DNA of 64,000 nucleotides from Acidimicrobiia bacterium. GTDB lineage: Bacteria > Actinomycetota > Acidimicrobiia > IMCC26256 > JAOSJL01. The notes under the pieces are model-generated. The model did no database searches and was not told the DNA's origin. It saw only the letters and a list, made by a program, of their open reading frames with translations. The position numbers were made by a program, and so were the translations under genes. Location of the stretch: contig JAOSJL010000001.1 of NCBI GenBank assembly GCA_027494115.1, forward strand, positions 2,725,937 to 2,789,936. Direction: 5' to 3'. Of this stretch, positions 36,806 through 46,018 are shown piece by piece (position 1 is the first letter of the stretch; each line of letters starts with the position of its first letter).

Positions 36806-37639
36806 ATGCCCGACACGACCAACGAGACGACCAACGAGACGACCAACGAGACGACCAACGAGACGACCGACGAGACGACCAAGCCGATCCGACTGGGCGG
36901 CATGTTGTTCACGCTCGTGGAGCCCCACAAAGGACACGAGGTCGCCTACAACCGCTGGTACGAGCGCGACCACTTCTATGCGGGGTGCATGATCGGTGCC
37001 GACTGCTTCGCCGGCGGGCGCTTCGTGGCGACCAAGGCCTGCAAGGACCGCCGCTACCCCGCGACCAGTTCCTTCACCGACGATCCGTCGGCGGGGTCGT
37101 ACCTGGCGCTCTACTGGATCCTGCGCGGTCGTTTCGGCTCATGGATCCAGTGGGGAACCGACCAGGTCCACCGCCTCCACGCCGACAACCGCATGTTCGA
37201 GCACCGGGAGCACGTGCACACGCTGATGTACCGGTTCCACGGTGCGCGCACACCCGTAACCGATGGCATGCCGGTGGAGTTGGCACTCGACCGCTGCTTT
37301 CCGGGAATCGTCGCTGTCGTGGGCGAGATCGCCGAGGGCCACGCTCTCGTCGAGGTCGACGAGTGGTTCGGCGAGCGACCTGCTCCGGCCGAGCTGGTCG
37401 CGACGTTCACACCCATCCCGCTTCCCGACGATGTGCCGGAGGACGTCAAGGGCGACGTCGGGCACGACCGCTTCATCCAGCTGGCGTTCATCGCCGGCGA
37501 CCCGCTCGCAGCCTTCGACGAGCACTTCATGACCCTCGGCGACGACCTGGCGGCGAGAGGACTCGGCGAGATCGTGTTCGCGTCGCCGTTCCTGCGGACG
37601 ATTCCCGGCACCGACACCTACGCCGACGAACTTCGATAG
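36806..37639 (+). CDS. EthD/dimeric alpha-beta-barrel-like protein with (NETT)n N-terminus
   Basis: The 277-aa product starts at ATG 36806 with GGGAG upstream. The first 25 residues are a Thr/Asn/Glu repeat (TTNETTNETTNETTNETT). Then comes MLFTLVEPHKGHEVAYNRWY, ERDHFYAGCM and a second, more divergent half (AFIAGDPLAAFDEHFMTLGD). The YNRWYERDHF pattern recalls EthD-type ferredoxin-like dimers involved in ether or polyketide degradation, but I cannot name a family with confidence. A Trp/His-rich middle (YWILRGRFGSWIQWGTDQVH, HREHVHTLMYRFHG) is unusual. No signal peptide is seen. Confidence 0.6.
   Translation: MPDTTNETTNETTNETTNETTDETTKPIRLGGMLFTLVEPHKGHEVAYNRWYERDHFYAGCMIGADCFAGGRFVATKACKDRRYPATSSFTDDPSAGSYLALYWILRGRFGSWIQWGTDQVHRLHADNRMFEHREHVHTLMYRFHGARTPVTDGMPVELALDRCFPGIVAVVGEIAEGHALVEVDEWFGERPAPAELVATFTPIPLPDDVPEDVKGDVGHDRFIQLAFIAGDPLAAFDEHFMTLGDDLAARGLGEIVFASPFLRTIPGTDTYADELR
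36815..36874. repeat. 12-base tandem repeat ACGACCAACGAG, five units
   Basis: Four perfect copies and one with a single change (ACGACCGACGAG) follow directly after the start codon region of the EthD-like gene and encode NETT repeats. Copy changes would keep the frame. Confidence 0.92.
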
Positions 37640-37670
37640 CGCCCACAGCGGTAGCACCCGGTGAGGGAGC

Positions 37671-38666
37671 TCAGGACAGGCGCGGCAGCACCTCGGCGGC
37701 GGTCAGCTCGAGCGATCTCCATCCGAGCTCGGGAGGGATTCCGGCACTCAGTGGGTTGAGCACGAACGCTCCCGCCGGTCCCGCCTCCTTCGCCAGAGCG
37801 ACAGCCTCGTCGGGGGTCACGACCGAATACGCCCCGGTTGCCCGAACGTCGTCGACCGTCTCGGCGCCCGACACGTGCACGGCGGACGCCTGCTCCTCGA
37901 CCTGGAACGAGTCGTACATCTGGGCCTCGTGCAGCAGGTACGGCCCGATCTCCTCCCACGTCCGATCCACGTCGTCGGTGACGAACACGAACGTGGACCC
38001 GTGCGGCTGGATCACGAAGCCGCCCTCCTGGTTGTGCGCTGCCGCCTCCTCCGCATACCACTCGTCGAAGCGTTCGTCGACATCCGCGGCGAAGAACGGA
38101 AGGCCCATCCGGGCGGCGCGCCGGACTGCGAGCTCGCTAGACCCACCGACCATGACGAGGGGATGCGGTTGGGTGAACGGCTTGGGTGTGACGCGGATCG
38201 TGCGGCCGTCCCACTCGAACGGCTCACCCGTCCACGCCTTCAGCATCACCTGGAGCTTCTCCTCCAGGATCCTGCCACGCCGGCTCTTGTCGACGCCCGC
38301 CATGGCGAACTCCTCGGGGCGGTATCCGATCCCCGCCACGATGGAGACGCGGCCACCCGATGCGAGATCCAGCACGGCGAGCTGCTCGGCCAGGCGGACG
38401 GGGTCGTGCAGTGTCACGAGTGTGGCGGCCGCGGTGATGTTGAGGCGCTCGGTGCGACCGGCGACGACGCCGGCCATCGTGAGGGGGGCCGGCAGCCATC
38501 CGTTGTCCACGCCGTGGTGCTCGGAGAACACGATGAATCCGAGATCATGCTGTTCGGCCCAGTCGCACATCTCCAGGCACGCGACGTAGTAGTCGCGTGC
38601 GGGAACGGGCGCGAAGTCGGGGACCATCAGGTCGAACCGCATGGTGATCGTCAAGTATTCATCCAT
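37671..38666 (-). CDS. LLM-class flavin-dependent oxidoreductase (luciferase-like)
   Basis: The 331-aa product (TMRFDLMVPDFAPVPARDYY) has LGFIVFSEHHGVDNGWLPAP, RTERLNITAAATLVTLHDPV, GGRVSIVAGIGYRPEEFAMA and PHPLVMVGGSSELAVRRAAR, the luciferase-like monooxygenase barrel. The SEHHG segment is typical of the FMN-using group. It is the last of three LLM genes in a row after an ALDH, all on the minus strand. An ATG at 38640-38642 is an alternative start. It probably oxygenates or oxidises an organic substrate with reduced flavin. Confidence 0.86.
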   Translation of the reverse strand: MDEYLTITMRFDLMVPDFAPVPARDYYVACLEMCDWAEQHDLGFIVFSEHHGVDNGWLPAPLTMAGVVAGRTERLNITAAATLVTLHDPVRLAEQLAVLDLASGGRVSIVAGIGYRPEEFAMAGVDKSRRGRILEEKLQVMLKAWTGEPFEWDGRTIRVTPKPFTQPHPLVMVGGSSELAVRRAARMGLPFFAADVDERFDEWYAEEAAAHNQEGGFVIQPHGSTFVFVTDDVDRTWEEIGPYLLHEAQMYDSFQVEEQASAVHVSGAETVDDVRATGAYSVVTPDEAVALAKEAGPAGAFVLNPLSAGIPPELGWRSLELTAAEVLPRLS

Positions 38667-38732
38667 TCTCTCGATTCGATGCGTGCATGGAGCGCGCTCT
38701 TTGGACCTGAGGAACGCATCATGCTCTTGGCC

Positions 38733-39673
38733 TCAGGGACGCACTAGGTCCGGGGCGACCTCCGAGCCAAACGCGGCGAGTTGGTCGCAGTACTCCTCGA
38801 TCGACCGGGCGTGCAGCTTCACCTGGAGGTGGCTCACGCCCCACGTTCCGTACTCGTTGTAGGACTCGACGATCTCGTCGGGCGAACCGACAAGAGCGCC
38901 TCGCGGAACATCCCAGTCGGGTTCGCCGACGAAACAGCCGACCATAGCGCCGATCTCGATCTCCGCGCCGGGGCGGACCTCGTCGCGGTGACCCAGCAGG
39001 TAGTCGATCTGTCCGGGCATCTCGCCGCGGGGCGTTCCCTGCGGGATCCACCCGTCGCCTCGGACGGCGGCACGACGCAGAGCCGGCTGGGAGGAACCAC
39101 CGACCCAGATCGGGACGTGGTCCTGAGCGGGCCGGGGAGAGAGACCGACGTCGTGCACGTGCCACGTCGGACCGTCGAAGTCGGGGTACTCATCGGAGAA
39201 TGCAACGCGCAACAGATCGATGGCTTCGTCGAGGGTTCGGCCCCTGGCCTCGAAGTCGACACCGAGGACCTCGAACTCCCCGGGCACGTGGCCGGCTCCG
39301 ACGCCGAGCAGCACACGACCCCCGACATCTCGTCGAGCGTGCAGAACGCCTTGGCCGTCTCCAGCGGGTGCCGGTAGGGGCCCACGAGCACGTTCGTCAT
39401 CAGGCGCGTCCGCCGGGTGACGGCCGCGAGATACGACAGCGTGGCGATCGGGTGGTACCAGGTCGTCGACATCGTCTCGGCCGCGGCACGCGGGATTGCC
39501 GTGTGGTCACACACCGCCACGTAGAACGCACCGGCCTCGTCGGCGGCGCGCGCGGCCTGCACGAGCACGTCGGATCCCGCACCGCGCTCCCAGGGCGACG
39601 CGATCATCCGGGACTGCGCGACGGCCGGGAGCTGGACACCCCACACGAGGTGTCCGGCGGGAACGATGCCCAT
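38733..39673 (-). CDS. LLM-class oxidoreductase (F420-type), frameshifted
   Basis: ATG 39671-39673 opens a frame with HLVWGVQLPAVAQSRMIASP, VAVCDHTAIPRAAAETMSTT and RTRLMTNVLVGPYRHPLETA, which breaks at DEMSG. One frame over, VLLGVGAGHVPGEFEVLGVD and IWVGGSSQPALRRAAVRGDG complete the barrel. The C5 run at 39319-39323 needs one more C, giving DEMSGGRVLLGVGAGH and 313 aa. The GRVLLGVGAG motif is that of F420-type LLM enzymes. The gene lies between two other LLM genes with spacings of 66 and 33 bases. Confidence 0.83.
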
Positions 39674-39706
39674 CAGAATGTGCCCATCAAGACGAGTGTC
39701 GCACGG

Positions 39707-40834
39707 TCAGCCGAGCTGCTCTTCGCGCTGGAGCGTGGTCGAATGCACGGGATTCTTGTCGAAGTTCGGGATCACGTGCGCCCCGAACGTCTCGGCCGAC
39801 TCCTGGACGATCTCGAGCGGGACGTTGTTGTTCAAGAGCCCGAAGATGATCTGGTCGGCTCCTGCATCGACATACTGCTGGACACCCACGGCGCACTCGT
39901 CGGGCGTGCCGGCGACCAGCACGCCCAGCTCCACGGCCTTGCGGATCTCATCGGGTGTCGGCTCGGGAAGGATCTCCGGCCACGTGGGGACACCCTCGGG
40001 TTTCACCACCGAGTCGAGCCACTTGAACACCAGGCTCTGGTAGTAGCCCGAGCCGGCGTTGGCCGCCACCTCGCGGGCACGGTCACCGTCCTCGAAGCAG
40101 AAGAGCCGGCTCACCGCCGCCACGTTGTTGTTGACGTAGCCACCGATGGGGTTGTCGCAATCCGCCACGGCCTCCTTGTAGGTCTCGATGAGGGGCCTGA
40201 GCTTGGAGGGCGAGCCCATGGCGAAACAGAGCGCTCCGACACCCATCTTCCCGGCCTTCTCGAAGGTGGCGGGGCTACCGCACGCCATCCAGATCGGAGG
40301 GTGCGGCAGCGTGTAGGGCTTGGGCAGGACCATGCGCTCGGGCATGGAGAAGCACTCGCCGTCGTAGGAGTAGCGGCCGGGCTTCATCATCTCGAGCACC
40401 TGGGGCAGCACCTCGTCGGCCATGGCCTTGGTGGTGTCGGAATCGGGGATCCCGAAACCCTGGTACTCGGTACTGGACGACCCTCGACCGACGCCCCACT
40501 CGAAGCGCCCCTCGCTCACGTGGTCGAGCATGGCGACCCGCTCGGCGGTGCGGGCCGGTGGGTTGACGGGCGGGGTGAGGTTCCAGATCCCCGAGCCCAG
40601 GTGGATTCGCTCGGTACGCCCCGCGAGGTAGCTCAGGATGACCTCACTCGCCGAGACGTGCGAGTACTCCTCGAGGAAGTGGTGCTCGGTGAACCACGAG
40701 TACTTGAAGCCGACCTTGTCGCCGGTGACGCCGATCTCCACCTCGTCCATGAGGCGCGTGTGCTCCAACTTGGCCTGCGCCTCGTCGTTCTCCTGGGTCA
40801 GGATGTGACCCGAATGGAAGATCCCGAACTCCAT
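39707..40834 (-). CDS. LLM-class flavin-dependent monooxygenase (luciferase-like)
   Basis: The 375-aa product (EFGIFHSGHILTQENDEAQA) has KYSWFTEHHFLEEYSHVSAS, RIHLGSGIWNLTPPVNPPAR, GRFEWGVGRGSSSTEYQGFG and PPIWMACGSPATFEKAGKMG. TEHHF and the longer chain place it with FMN-dependent bacterial luciferase-like monooxygenases. GAGGAACACC precedes ATG 40832-40834. It is the first of three LLM genes after the ALDH. LLM monooxygenases paired with ALDHs act in alkane, terpene, sulfonate and other oxidations; which applies here is unknown. Confidence 0.87.
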   Translation of the reverse strand: MEFGIFHSGHILTQENDEAQAKLEHTRLMDEVEIGVTGDKVGFKYSWFTEHHFLEEYSHVSASEVILSYLAGRTERIHLGSGIWNLTPPVNPPARTAERVAMLDHVSEGRFEWGVGRGSSSTEYQGFGIPDSDTTKAMADEVLPQVLEMMKPGRYSYDGECFSMPERMVLPKPYTLPHPPIWMACGSPATFEKAGKMGVGALCFAMGSPSKLRPLIETYKEAVADCDNPIGGYVNNNVAAVSRLFCFEDGDRAREVAANAGSGYYQSLVFKWLDSVVKPEGVPTWPEILPEPTPDEIRKAVELGVLVAGTPDECAVGVQQYVDAGADQIIFGLLNNNVPLEIVQESAETFGAHVIPNFDKNPVHSTTLQREEQLG

Positions 40835-40912
40835 GGTGTTCCTCGCTGTCTCGTGTTGCAGGTGGAGGACGCCGGACAGCGCCCCTGATCTCGTGTATAC
40901 CCGGACGGGGCT

Positions 40913-42391
40913 CTAGCCGGGCCAGACGACGGACTGGAGCTCGCTGTAGGCGTGGAGGCCGAACGAGCCGCCGTCGCGACCCACACCGCTCAGCTTCGTA
41001 CCGCCGAAGGGCGTCTCGTGGTTGCGCTGCACGGTGTTGATGCCGACGTTACCGGCACGCAACTTCCGCGACATCGCGAGACCCTTGGCCGAGTCGCCGG
41101 TGAAGACGTAGTCGTAGAGCCCGAAGTCGGAGTCGTTGGCGATGGCGATCGCTTCGTCATCGTCGTCGTACGGGATGACCACGATGACGGGGCCGAAGAT
41201 CTCCTCGCGTACGACACGCATGTCGTTGCGGCACTCGGCGAGAAGCGTCGGCCGCATGTAGAAGCCCCGTTCCATGTCGGGCCGTCCGCCACCCGCCACG
41301 ACCTCCGCTCCCTCGTCGCGTCCGATACCGACGTAGCCCTCGACGCGGTCGCGGTGCGCGCCGCTGATGAGGGGCCCGACCACCGTCCCCTTCTCGAGAG
41401 GGTCGCCGACCGGCAGCATGCCGGCCATCTTCGTGAGCCCGCCCACGAGCTCCTCGTAGCGCGACCGGTGCACGATCGCCCGCGTCGGTGCCGTGCAGAT
41501 CTGCCCGGAGTGGAACGACCACACGGAGCCGATCTGGCCGATGGCATTCTCGAGATCGGCGTCCTCACGGACGATCCCGGCACCCTTGCCGCCGAGCTCG
41601 AGCAGGAGCCGCTTCATGGTGGCCCCCGCGGCCTCGGCGATGCGGATGCCGACGCCGGTGCTTCCGGTGAAGCTGATCATGTCGACGTCGGGTGAGTCGA
41701 CGAGCGCTTCCCCCGTCTCGGGGCCCGACCCGGTGACGACGTTCACGACACCCGGCGGGAAACCGACCTCCTCGAGGATGGCGACGAGCTCGATGACGGC
41801 CAGCGGATCCTGCGGTGCGGGCTTCACGACGACGGTGTTGCCCATCGCGAGCGCCGGGCCGATCTTGCCGGCCATGTTGACAATCGGGAAGTTGTACGGC
41901 GTGATGCACGCCACGACTCCGACGGGCGCGCGACGCGCCATCGCTCCCATGATCCCACCCGGCGCGAGTGCGGTGGCGGGTACCTCCTGGGGCGGCAGTG
42001 GGATGACGGACGGCTCGAGTGCCCCGCGGGCGTACCGCTCGAAGCGACTGGCGGCGACCGGCACCTGCATCTGCTTGCCGACCGTGGCGGTGCAGCCGGT
42101 TTCCGCGATCACGAGCGGGATCAGGTCGTCGGCGCGCTCGTGGATCCGACGGGCCACGGCTCGCATGAGCTCGGCACGTTCCTTCGGCGAGGTCTGCGAC
42201 CAGCTCTCGAAGGCGTCCTTCGCCGCGGCGGCCGCGGCGCGGGCGTCATCGGCCGAACCCTCCGGTGCCTGTGCCACGACCTCTTCGGTCGCCGGATTGA
42301 CGATGTCGTAGGTGCCGGCGGAGCCGGGAACCCAGGTCTCACCGATCAGCAGTCGGTATTCGTCGCGGACGGTCGGTGTGGCTGTGGCCAT
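40913..42391 (-). CDS. Aldehyde dehydrogenase
   Basis: The 492-aa product starts at ATG 42389-42391 (MATATPTVRDEYRLLIGE). Landmarks are CITPYNFPIVNMAGKIGPAL, NTVVVKPAPQDPLAV, SFTGSTGVGIRIAEAAG, LELGGKGAGIV with the catalytic Glu, the nucleophile Cys in SGQICTAPTRAIVH and REEIFGPVIVVIPYDDDDEA. It heads the three-LLM gene run, and the KstR-like palindrome lies 73 bases upstream. It should oxidise the aldehyde formed by the LLM enzymes. It is not closely alike to the ALDH at 18745-20211 except in the shared motifs. Confidence 0.9.
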   Translation of the reverse strand: MATATPTVRDEYRLLIGETWVPGSAGTYDIVNPATEEVVAQAPEGSADDARAAAAAAKDAFESWSQTSPKERAELMRAVARRIHERADDLIPLVIAETGCTATVGKQMQVPVAASRFERYARGALEPSVIPLPPQEVPATALAPGGIMGAMARRAPVGVVACITPYNFPIVNMAGKIGPALAMGNTVVVKPAPQDPLAVIELVAILEEVGFPPGVVNVVTGSGPETGEALVDSPDVDMISFTGSTGVGIRIAEAAGATMKRLLLELGGKGAGIVREDADLENAIGQIGSVWSFHSGQICTAPTRAIVHRSRYEELVGGLTKMAGMLPVGDPLEKGTVVGPLISGAHRDRVEGYVGIGRDEGAEVVAGGGRPDMERGFYMRPTLLAECRNDMRVVREEIFGPVIVVIPYDDDDEAIAIANDSDFGLYDYVFTGDSAKGLAMSRKLRAGNVGINTVQRNHETPFGGTKLSGVGRDGGSFGLHAYSELQSVVWPG

Positions 42392-42463
42392 GTGCGCGCG
42401 GTGCTCCCCGGTTCGCTGGTGGATTATCTCGCCGCTGCGCGGTCTACGCGGCCGACTCGAAAA

Positions 42464-42477
42464 TATAACGTGTTCTA
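42464..42477. promoter_or_regulatory. KstR-like palindrome TATAACGTGTTCTA in an AT-rich promoter region
   Basis: The 14 bases fit the published KstR consensus TnnAACnnGTTnnA at every fixed position. They lie in a short AT-rich island (AAAATATAACGTGTTCTAATT) in otherwise GC-rich DNA, 73 bases upstream of the ALDH-LLM operon start and 184 bases from the divergent SGNH gene. KstR is the TetR-type repressor of steroid catabolism in mycobacteria and rhodococci. The match is seen; the regulator and function are inferred. Confidence 0.5.
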
Positions 42478-42660
42478 ATTCTGGCGTCGACCCGCCTGTC
42501 GACCTGTCCTGAGGGTCCCACCCCGGTGACGGGCTCATCCCGGACGTGAGACATGCGTGAAATCACGGAGCGTGATGCATTTCACTCATATCGCGCAATC
42601 CGCGGTCGAATGAGACACGCGAGACCCCGGTGCGGGAGGACCGCGACAAGGGGGACCGAC

Positions 42661-43455
42661 ATGGGATTTGCTCAGCCGGCGAGTGCCGCGAGATACGAGA
42701 CCACAGGACCCCCGACACGGGCGGCCGCCCTCGTGGTGTCGCTCCTGGCGATGCTGATGGTGGGCTGCGGGATCGGCCATCCGATGCCCCAGCACGACAA
42801 CGCCCCACCCCACGTGGACGAGAATCGTGTCCTCCTCTTCGGCGACTCGCTCCTGGTCTCGGCCGCACCGGAGATCACGCGGCGACTGGCCGACAAGGGG
42901 ATGAGCGCGACCGTCGAGAACGGCGCGAAGAACGGGGCCAGTCCCGTGCACGCCACGTGGATCTCCACGAACCGCACACCCCAGGAACAACTCCAGTTCC
43001 TGATCGACTCCTTCGACCCCGACATCGTGGTCGGGAACTTCACCGGGAACGGCTTTGCCGACTGGAACGCGTGGGACGCGGCCGTCACCACCATGACGAC
43101 CACCGTTCGCGACTCGGGAGCCGTCATGTACTGGACGATCCCGCCATATATCGGTGGTCGCTACCTCGACGACGACCAGTGGGCCAAGGCGGTCTCATAC
43201 TTCGAGACACTGCCCGCGCGCGATCCGCTCGCAGCGGGCCACATGATCGACTGGCGCACAGCGCTGCGGCCGAAGAACGATCAGGTCTGGGTCGGCTCCA
43301 TCGGACCCATCGGGAGCCGGTACGCGACCTCCCTCACCGGCGAGGAAGGCGGGACGGTGCGGGCCCGCGACGAAGTGCATACGACCGACACCGGCGACCG
43401 GCGTCTCGCCTCGTGGACCACCTGGGCGATCAGAGGCGAGTGGGATATCGCCTGA
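42661..43455 (+). CDS. SGNH/GDSL-like hydrolase lipoprotein
   Basis: The 264-aa product starts at ATG 42661 with GGGGGA upstream. The signal (AAALVVSLLAMLMVGCG) carries lipobox LMVGC near residue 36. The mature part begins RVLLFGDSLLVSAAPEITRR, with the GDS nucleophile block of SGNH hydrolases, and has NFTGNGFADWNAW in the place of the Asn block. The final Asp-x-x-His block is not certain (EVHTTDTGDRRLA is a candidate). It is probably an outer-face esterase or acetyltransferase-like protein. Its stop directly abuts the stop of the convergent amidohydrolase gene. Confidence 0.78.
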   Translation: MGFAQPASAARYETTGPPTRAAALVVSLLAMLMVGCGIGHPMPQHDNAPPHVDENRVLLFGDSLLVSAAPEITRRLADKGMSATVENGAKNGASPVHATWISTNRTPQEQLQFLIDSFDPDIVVGNFTGNGFADWNAWDAAVTTMTTTVRDSGAVMYWTIPPYIGGRYLDDDQWAKAVSYFETLPARDPLAAGHMIDWRTALRPKNDQVWVGSIGPIGSRYATSLTGEEGGTVRARDEVHTTDTGDRRLASWTTWAIRGEWDIA

Positions 43456-44655
43456 CTACTCGTCGAGGTCGAGGTGGAGCATGCGGATCGCGTTGCCGCG
43501 CACGATCTTGTAGATCGTCTCCTCGTCGAGGTCCTTCATGATGCGCTGGGCGATCGCGAGGGTGTCGGGCCAGGTGGAGTCCGAGTGCGGGTAGTCCGTC
43601 TCGAACGTGACCGTGTCGACGCCGATCGCCTCGAGGTTGTTGAGCCCGTGAGCGTCGTTGAAGAAGCAGCCGTACACGTGCTCCCGGTAGTACTGGCTCG
43701 GCGGCTTCAACACGTTGTCGCGCACGCCGGCCCATCCCCTGTTCTCCTCCCAGACGGCGTCGGCCCTCTCGAGGATGTAGGGGATCCAGCCGATCTGGCC
43801 CTCGGAATAGGCGACCACGAGACCGGGGTGCTTCTCGAAGACACCCGACATCAGGTAGTCGGTGAGTGACATCGCCGCGTTCATGTAGGTGAGGGTGGAG
43901 CCCACACCGGGAGGAGCGTCGGCCGACGTGGACGGCATCTTGGACGACGACCCGATGTGCATGCACACGACCGTGTCGGTCTCGGCGCACGCGGCGAAGA
44001 ACGGATCCCAGTAGCCGTCGGGGTCATGCACCGACGGGAGGCCGAGGAAGGGCGGGATCTCGGTGAACGCCACGGCGTGTCCCCCACGCTCGGCGTTGCG
44101 CCGCACCTCGGCGGCGGCGAGCTCGGCGTCCCAGAGCTGGATGATCGGGAGCGGGATGAGGCGCCCGCCGGATCCCGCGCACCATTCGTCGAACATCCAG
44201 TCGTTGTAGGCCTTGACACAGAGATCGGAGAGCTCCTTGTCGTTCGCCTCCATGAACGTCTGACCGCAAAAACGCGGGAACGTCGGGAACGACAGCGACG
44301 CCTCGGTGTGGTTCACGTCCATGTCGGCCAGACGGGCCACGGGGTCGTAGCAGCCATCGCGCATCTCTTCGTAGGTGATCGCGGTGATCTTCACCTCGTC
44401 GCGATCGAAACCGACCGCCGCGGAGAGCCGTGTCTGAGGCCAGACGAGGTCTTCGTAGTGCCACCAGTCGCACATCGGGCCGTCGGGCCCGGGCTCGTAG
44501 GTGAACTTGCCGCCCTTGAAAACCATCTCGCCCAGGGGCTCGGTCACCACGCGAGGGCCGACATCGCGGTACTTGGCCGGAAGGCGATCCTGCCAGACGT
44601 TCGCCGGCTCGACCACGTGATCGTCGACCGAGATGATCTTCGGGAAGTCGCTCAT
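43456..44655 (-). CDS. Amidohydrolase-2 family protein (DDHVVEP type)
   Basis: The 399-aa product (MSDFPKIISVDDHVVEPANV) is homologous along its length to the protein at 22640-23926: GCYDPVARLADMDVNHTEAS, SFPTFPRFCGQTF, AYNDWMFDEWCAGSGGRLIP, CMHIGSSSKMPSTSADAP, YSEGQIGWIPYILERADAV and ETDYPHSDSTWPDT. Metal ligands are expected in DDH, in CMHIG and in DYPHSD. It is 49 bases downstream of the antiporter gene on the same strand. The two paralogues have probably diverged in substrate. Confidence 0.86.
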   Translation of the reverse strand: MSDFPKIISVDDHVVEPANVWQDRLPAKYRDVGPRVVTEPLGEMVFKGGKFTYEPGPDGPMCDWWHYEDLVWPQTRLSAAVGFDRDEVKITAITYEEMRDGCYDPVARLADMDVNHTEASLSFPTFPRFCGQTFMEANDKELSDLCVKAYNDWMFDEWCAGSGGRLIPLPIIQLWDAELAAAEVRRNAERGGHAVAFTEIPPFLGLPSVHDPDGYWDPFFAACAETDTVVCMHIGSSSKMPSTSADAPPGVGSTLTYMNAAMSLTDYLMSGVFEKHPGLVVAYSEGQIGWIPYILERADAVWEENRGWAGVRDNVLKPPSQYYREHVYGCFFNDAHGLNNLEAIGVDTVTFETDYPHSDSTWPDTLAIAQRIMKDLDEETIYKIVRGNAIRMLHLDLDE

Positions 44656-44704
44656 GGGCGGTCAGCCTAGACGTGGCGATCCGTCAGATCGATTCTTGCC
44701 TCGA

Positions 44705-45989
44705 CTACTCGCCGTCGCGCAGGTGGTGCGGCACCCACCGGAGCCGCTGCTCGACGGGGGCCAGCATCTCGGCCATGCCGGGTTCCCTCGCGGCCTCCTC
44801 CACGCGGCGCCCGTACAGGCGTGACAGCGGCACGGCGCTCAGCCCGTGGGCGAACACGCTGATCAGGACGGTCCACGTGACGGCGGTGAAGATCTCCTCG
44901 TGTCCGGGAATGTCAGCGGTCTCCAGCACGAGGAGACCGAAGACGATCGACGCCAGCCCCCGCGGCCCGAACCATCCCACGAACAGAACTGTGTCCCGGC
45001 GCAGACCGGCGCCGGCGAGTGCAACCGCCACGGGCACCATTCGGATCAGCGTGAGGCTGAGGACCGCGTAGACAACGACCTCCCAGGTGAGCTCGTCGAA
45101 CGCGGGACCGACGAAGGTTCCGCCGAAGATCATGAACGTGAGCAGAGCGAGGAGCTGGCCCTCCTCCTCGGTGAAGTCGAAGATGCCGGAACACGCCTCG
45201 CGGGTGACGTTCCCCACGACCATCCCCGCCACGAACGCGGCGATGAAGCCGTTGCCATCGATCTCCTCGGCGACGAAGAAGGCCCCGACTGCCAGGGACA
45301 GGACGGCGAGCTGGCGGAACGTTCCGTCCATCCATCCCGACGCCGTGGCGCGCTGCACGAGCCACCCGCCGACGAGCCCCACGCCAACACCGACGAGCAC
45401 ACCGAATCCGATCTGCTTCGCCGCGAACGACGCCCAGTATTCCGCCGACCGGACGCTCTGCGTCGCGGAGGCTCCCGCGATGAACAGCGTGATGAAGGGG
45501 ACAGCGATGCCGTCGTTCAGACCGCTCTCCACGTTGAGGGTCTGTCGGATCCGGGCAGGCACTCGGGGGCTCGCCACCACGATCTGGCCGAGCGCCGCGT
45601 CGGTCGGTGTGAGTACCGCTGCGAGCAGGAGCGCACTCCACAGGGCCACGTCGAACAGGCCGTACGCGACCGCCGCTCCGACCGCGATCGTGAGGGGCAT
45701 TCCGATGAGGAGCAGACGCACCGGAAGAGCGCTCTCGCGCTCCAGAGATCGCAGGTGAATGCGGGCAGCGTCGGTGAACAGCACCAGGACCAGGGTCAGT
45801 TCGGCGAGTGTCCGGACGATCTCGCCGGAGGCTCAGCGGCACGACGTCGAGTACGTCGGGCCCCACCAGGAATCCGAAGGTGACGAACACGATCGGGCCG
45901 GTGATCCACGTGCGGGAGAGGCGGGCCGACACCGCCGCATAGACGACGATGAAGCCCGCCACGACCGCGATTCCGACCGATTCCTCCAC
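44705..45989 (-). CDS. CPA1-family cation:proton antiporter, frameshifted
   Basis: GTG 45987-45989 opens with EESVGIAVVAGFIVVYAAVS and ITGPIVFVTFGFLVGPDVLD; the rest lies one frame over from GEIVRTLAELTLVLVLFTDA. Removing one base near 45826-45834 joins them into 427 aa with about 12 membrane helices. AVLTPTDAALGQIVV and TLNVESGLNDGIAVPF, with the paired Asn-Asp, mark the ion site of Na+/H+ antiporters of the NhaP/CPA1 type; LFVGWFGPRGLASIVFGLL is the late conserved helix. It exports Na+ or K+ for H+. It lies 29 bases after the last ABC binding-protein gene and may be transcribed with it. Confidence 0.85.
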
Positions 45990-46018
45990 GGCGGGGACCG
46001 TACCGCTCAGTCAGTGGG

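Noticed and set aside
35821-36930. N-terminal extension of the acyl-CoA ligase frame, about 370 extra residues
   Set aside because: It runs antisense-like through the SDR gene in another frame, is Arg-rich and has no family match. ATG 35818-35820 with a good ribosome site gives the normal protein.
42392-42660. A small hidden gene in the largest spacer
   Set aside because: The in-frame codons upstream of the SGNH start have no ribosome site or coding character; the space is better explained by the AT-rich promoter element.
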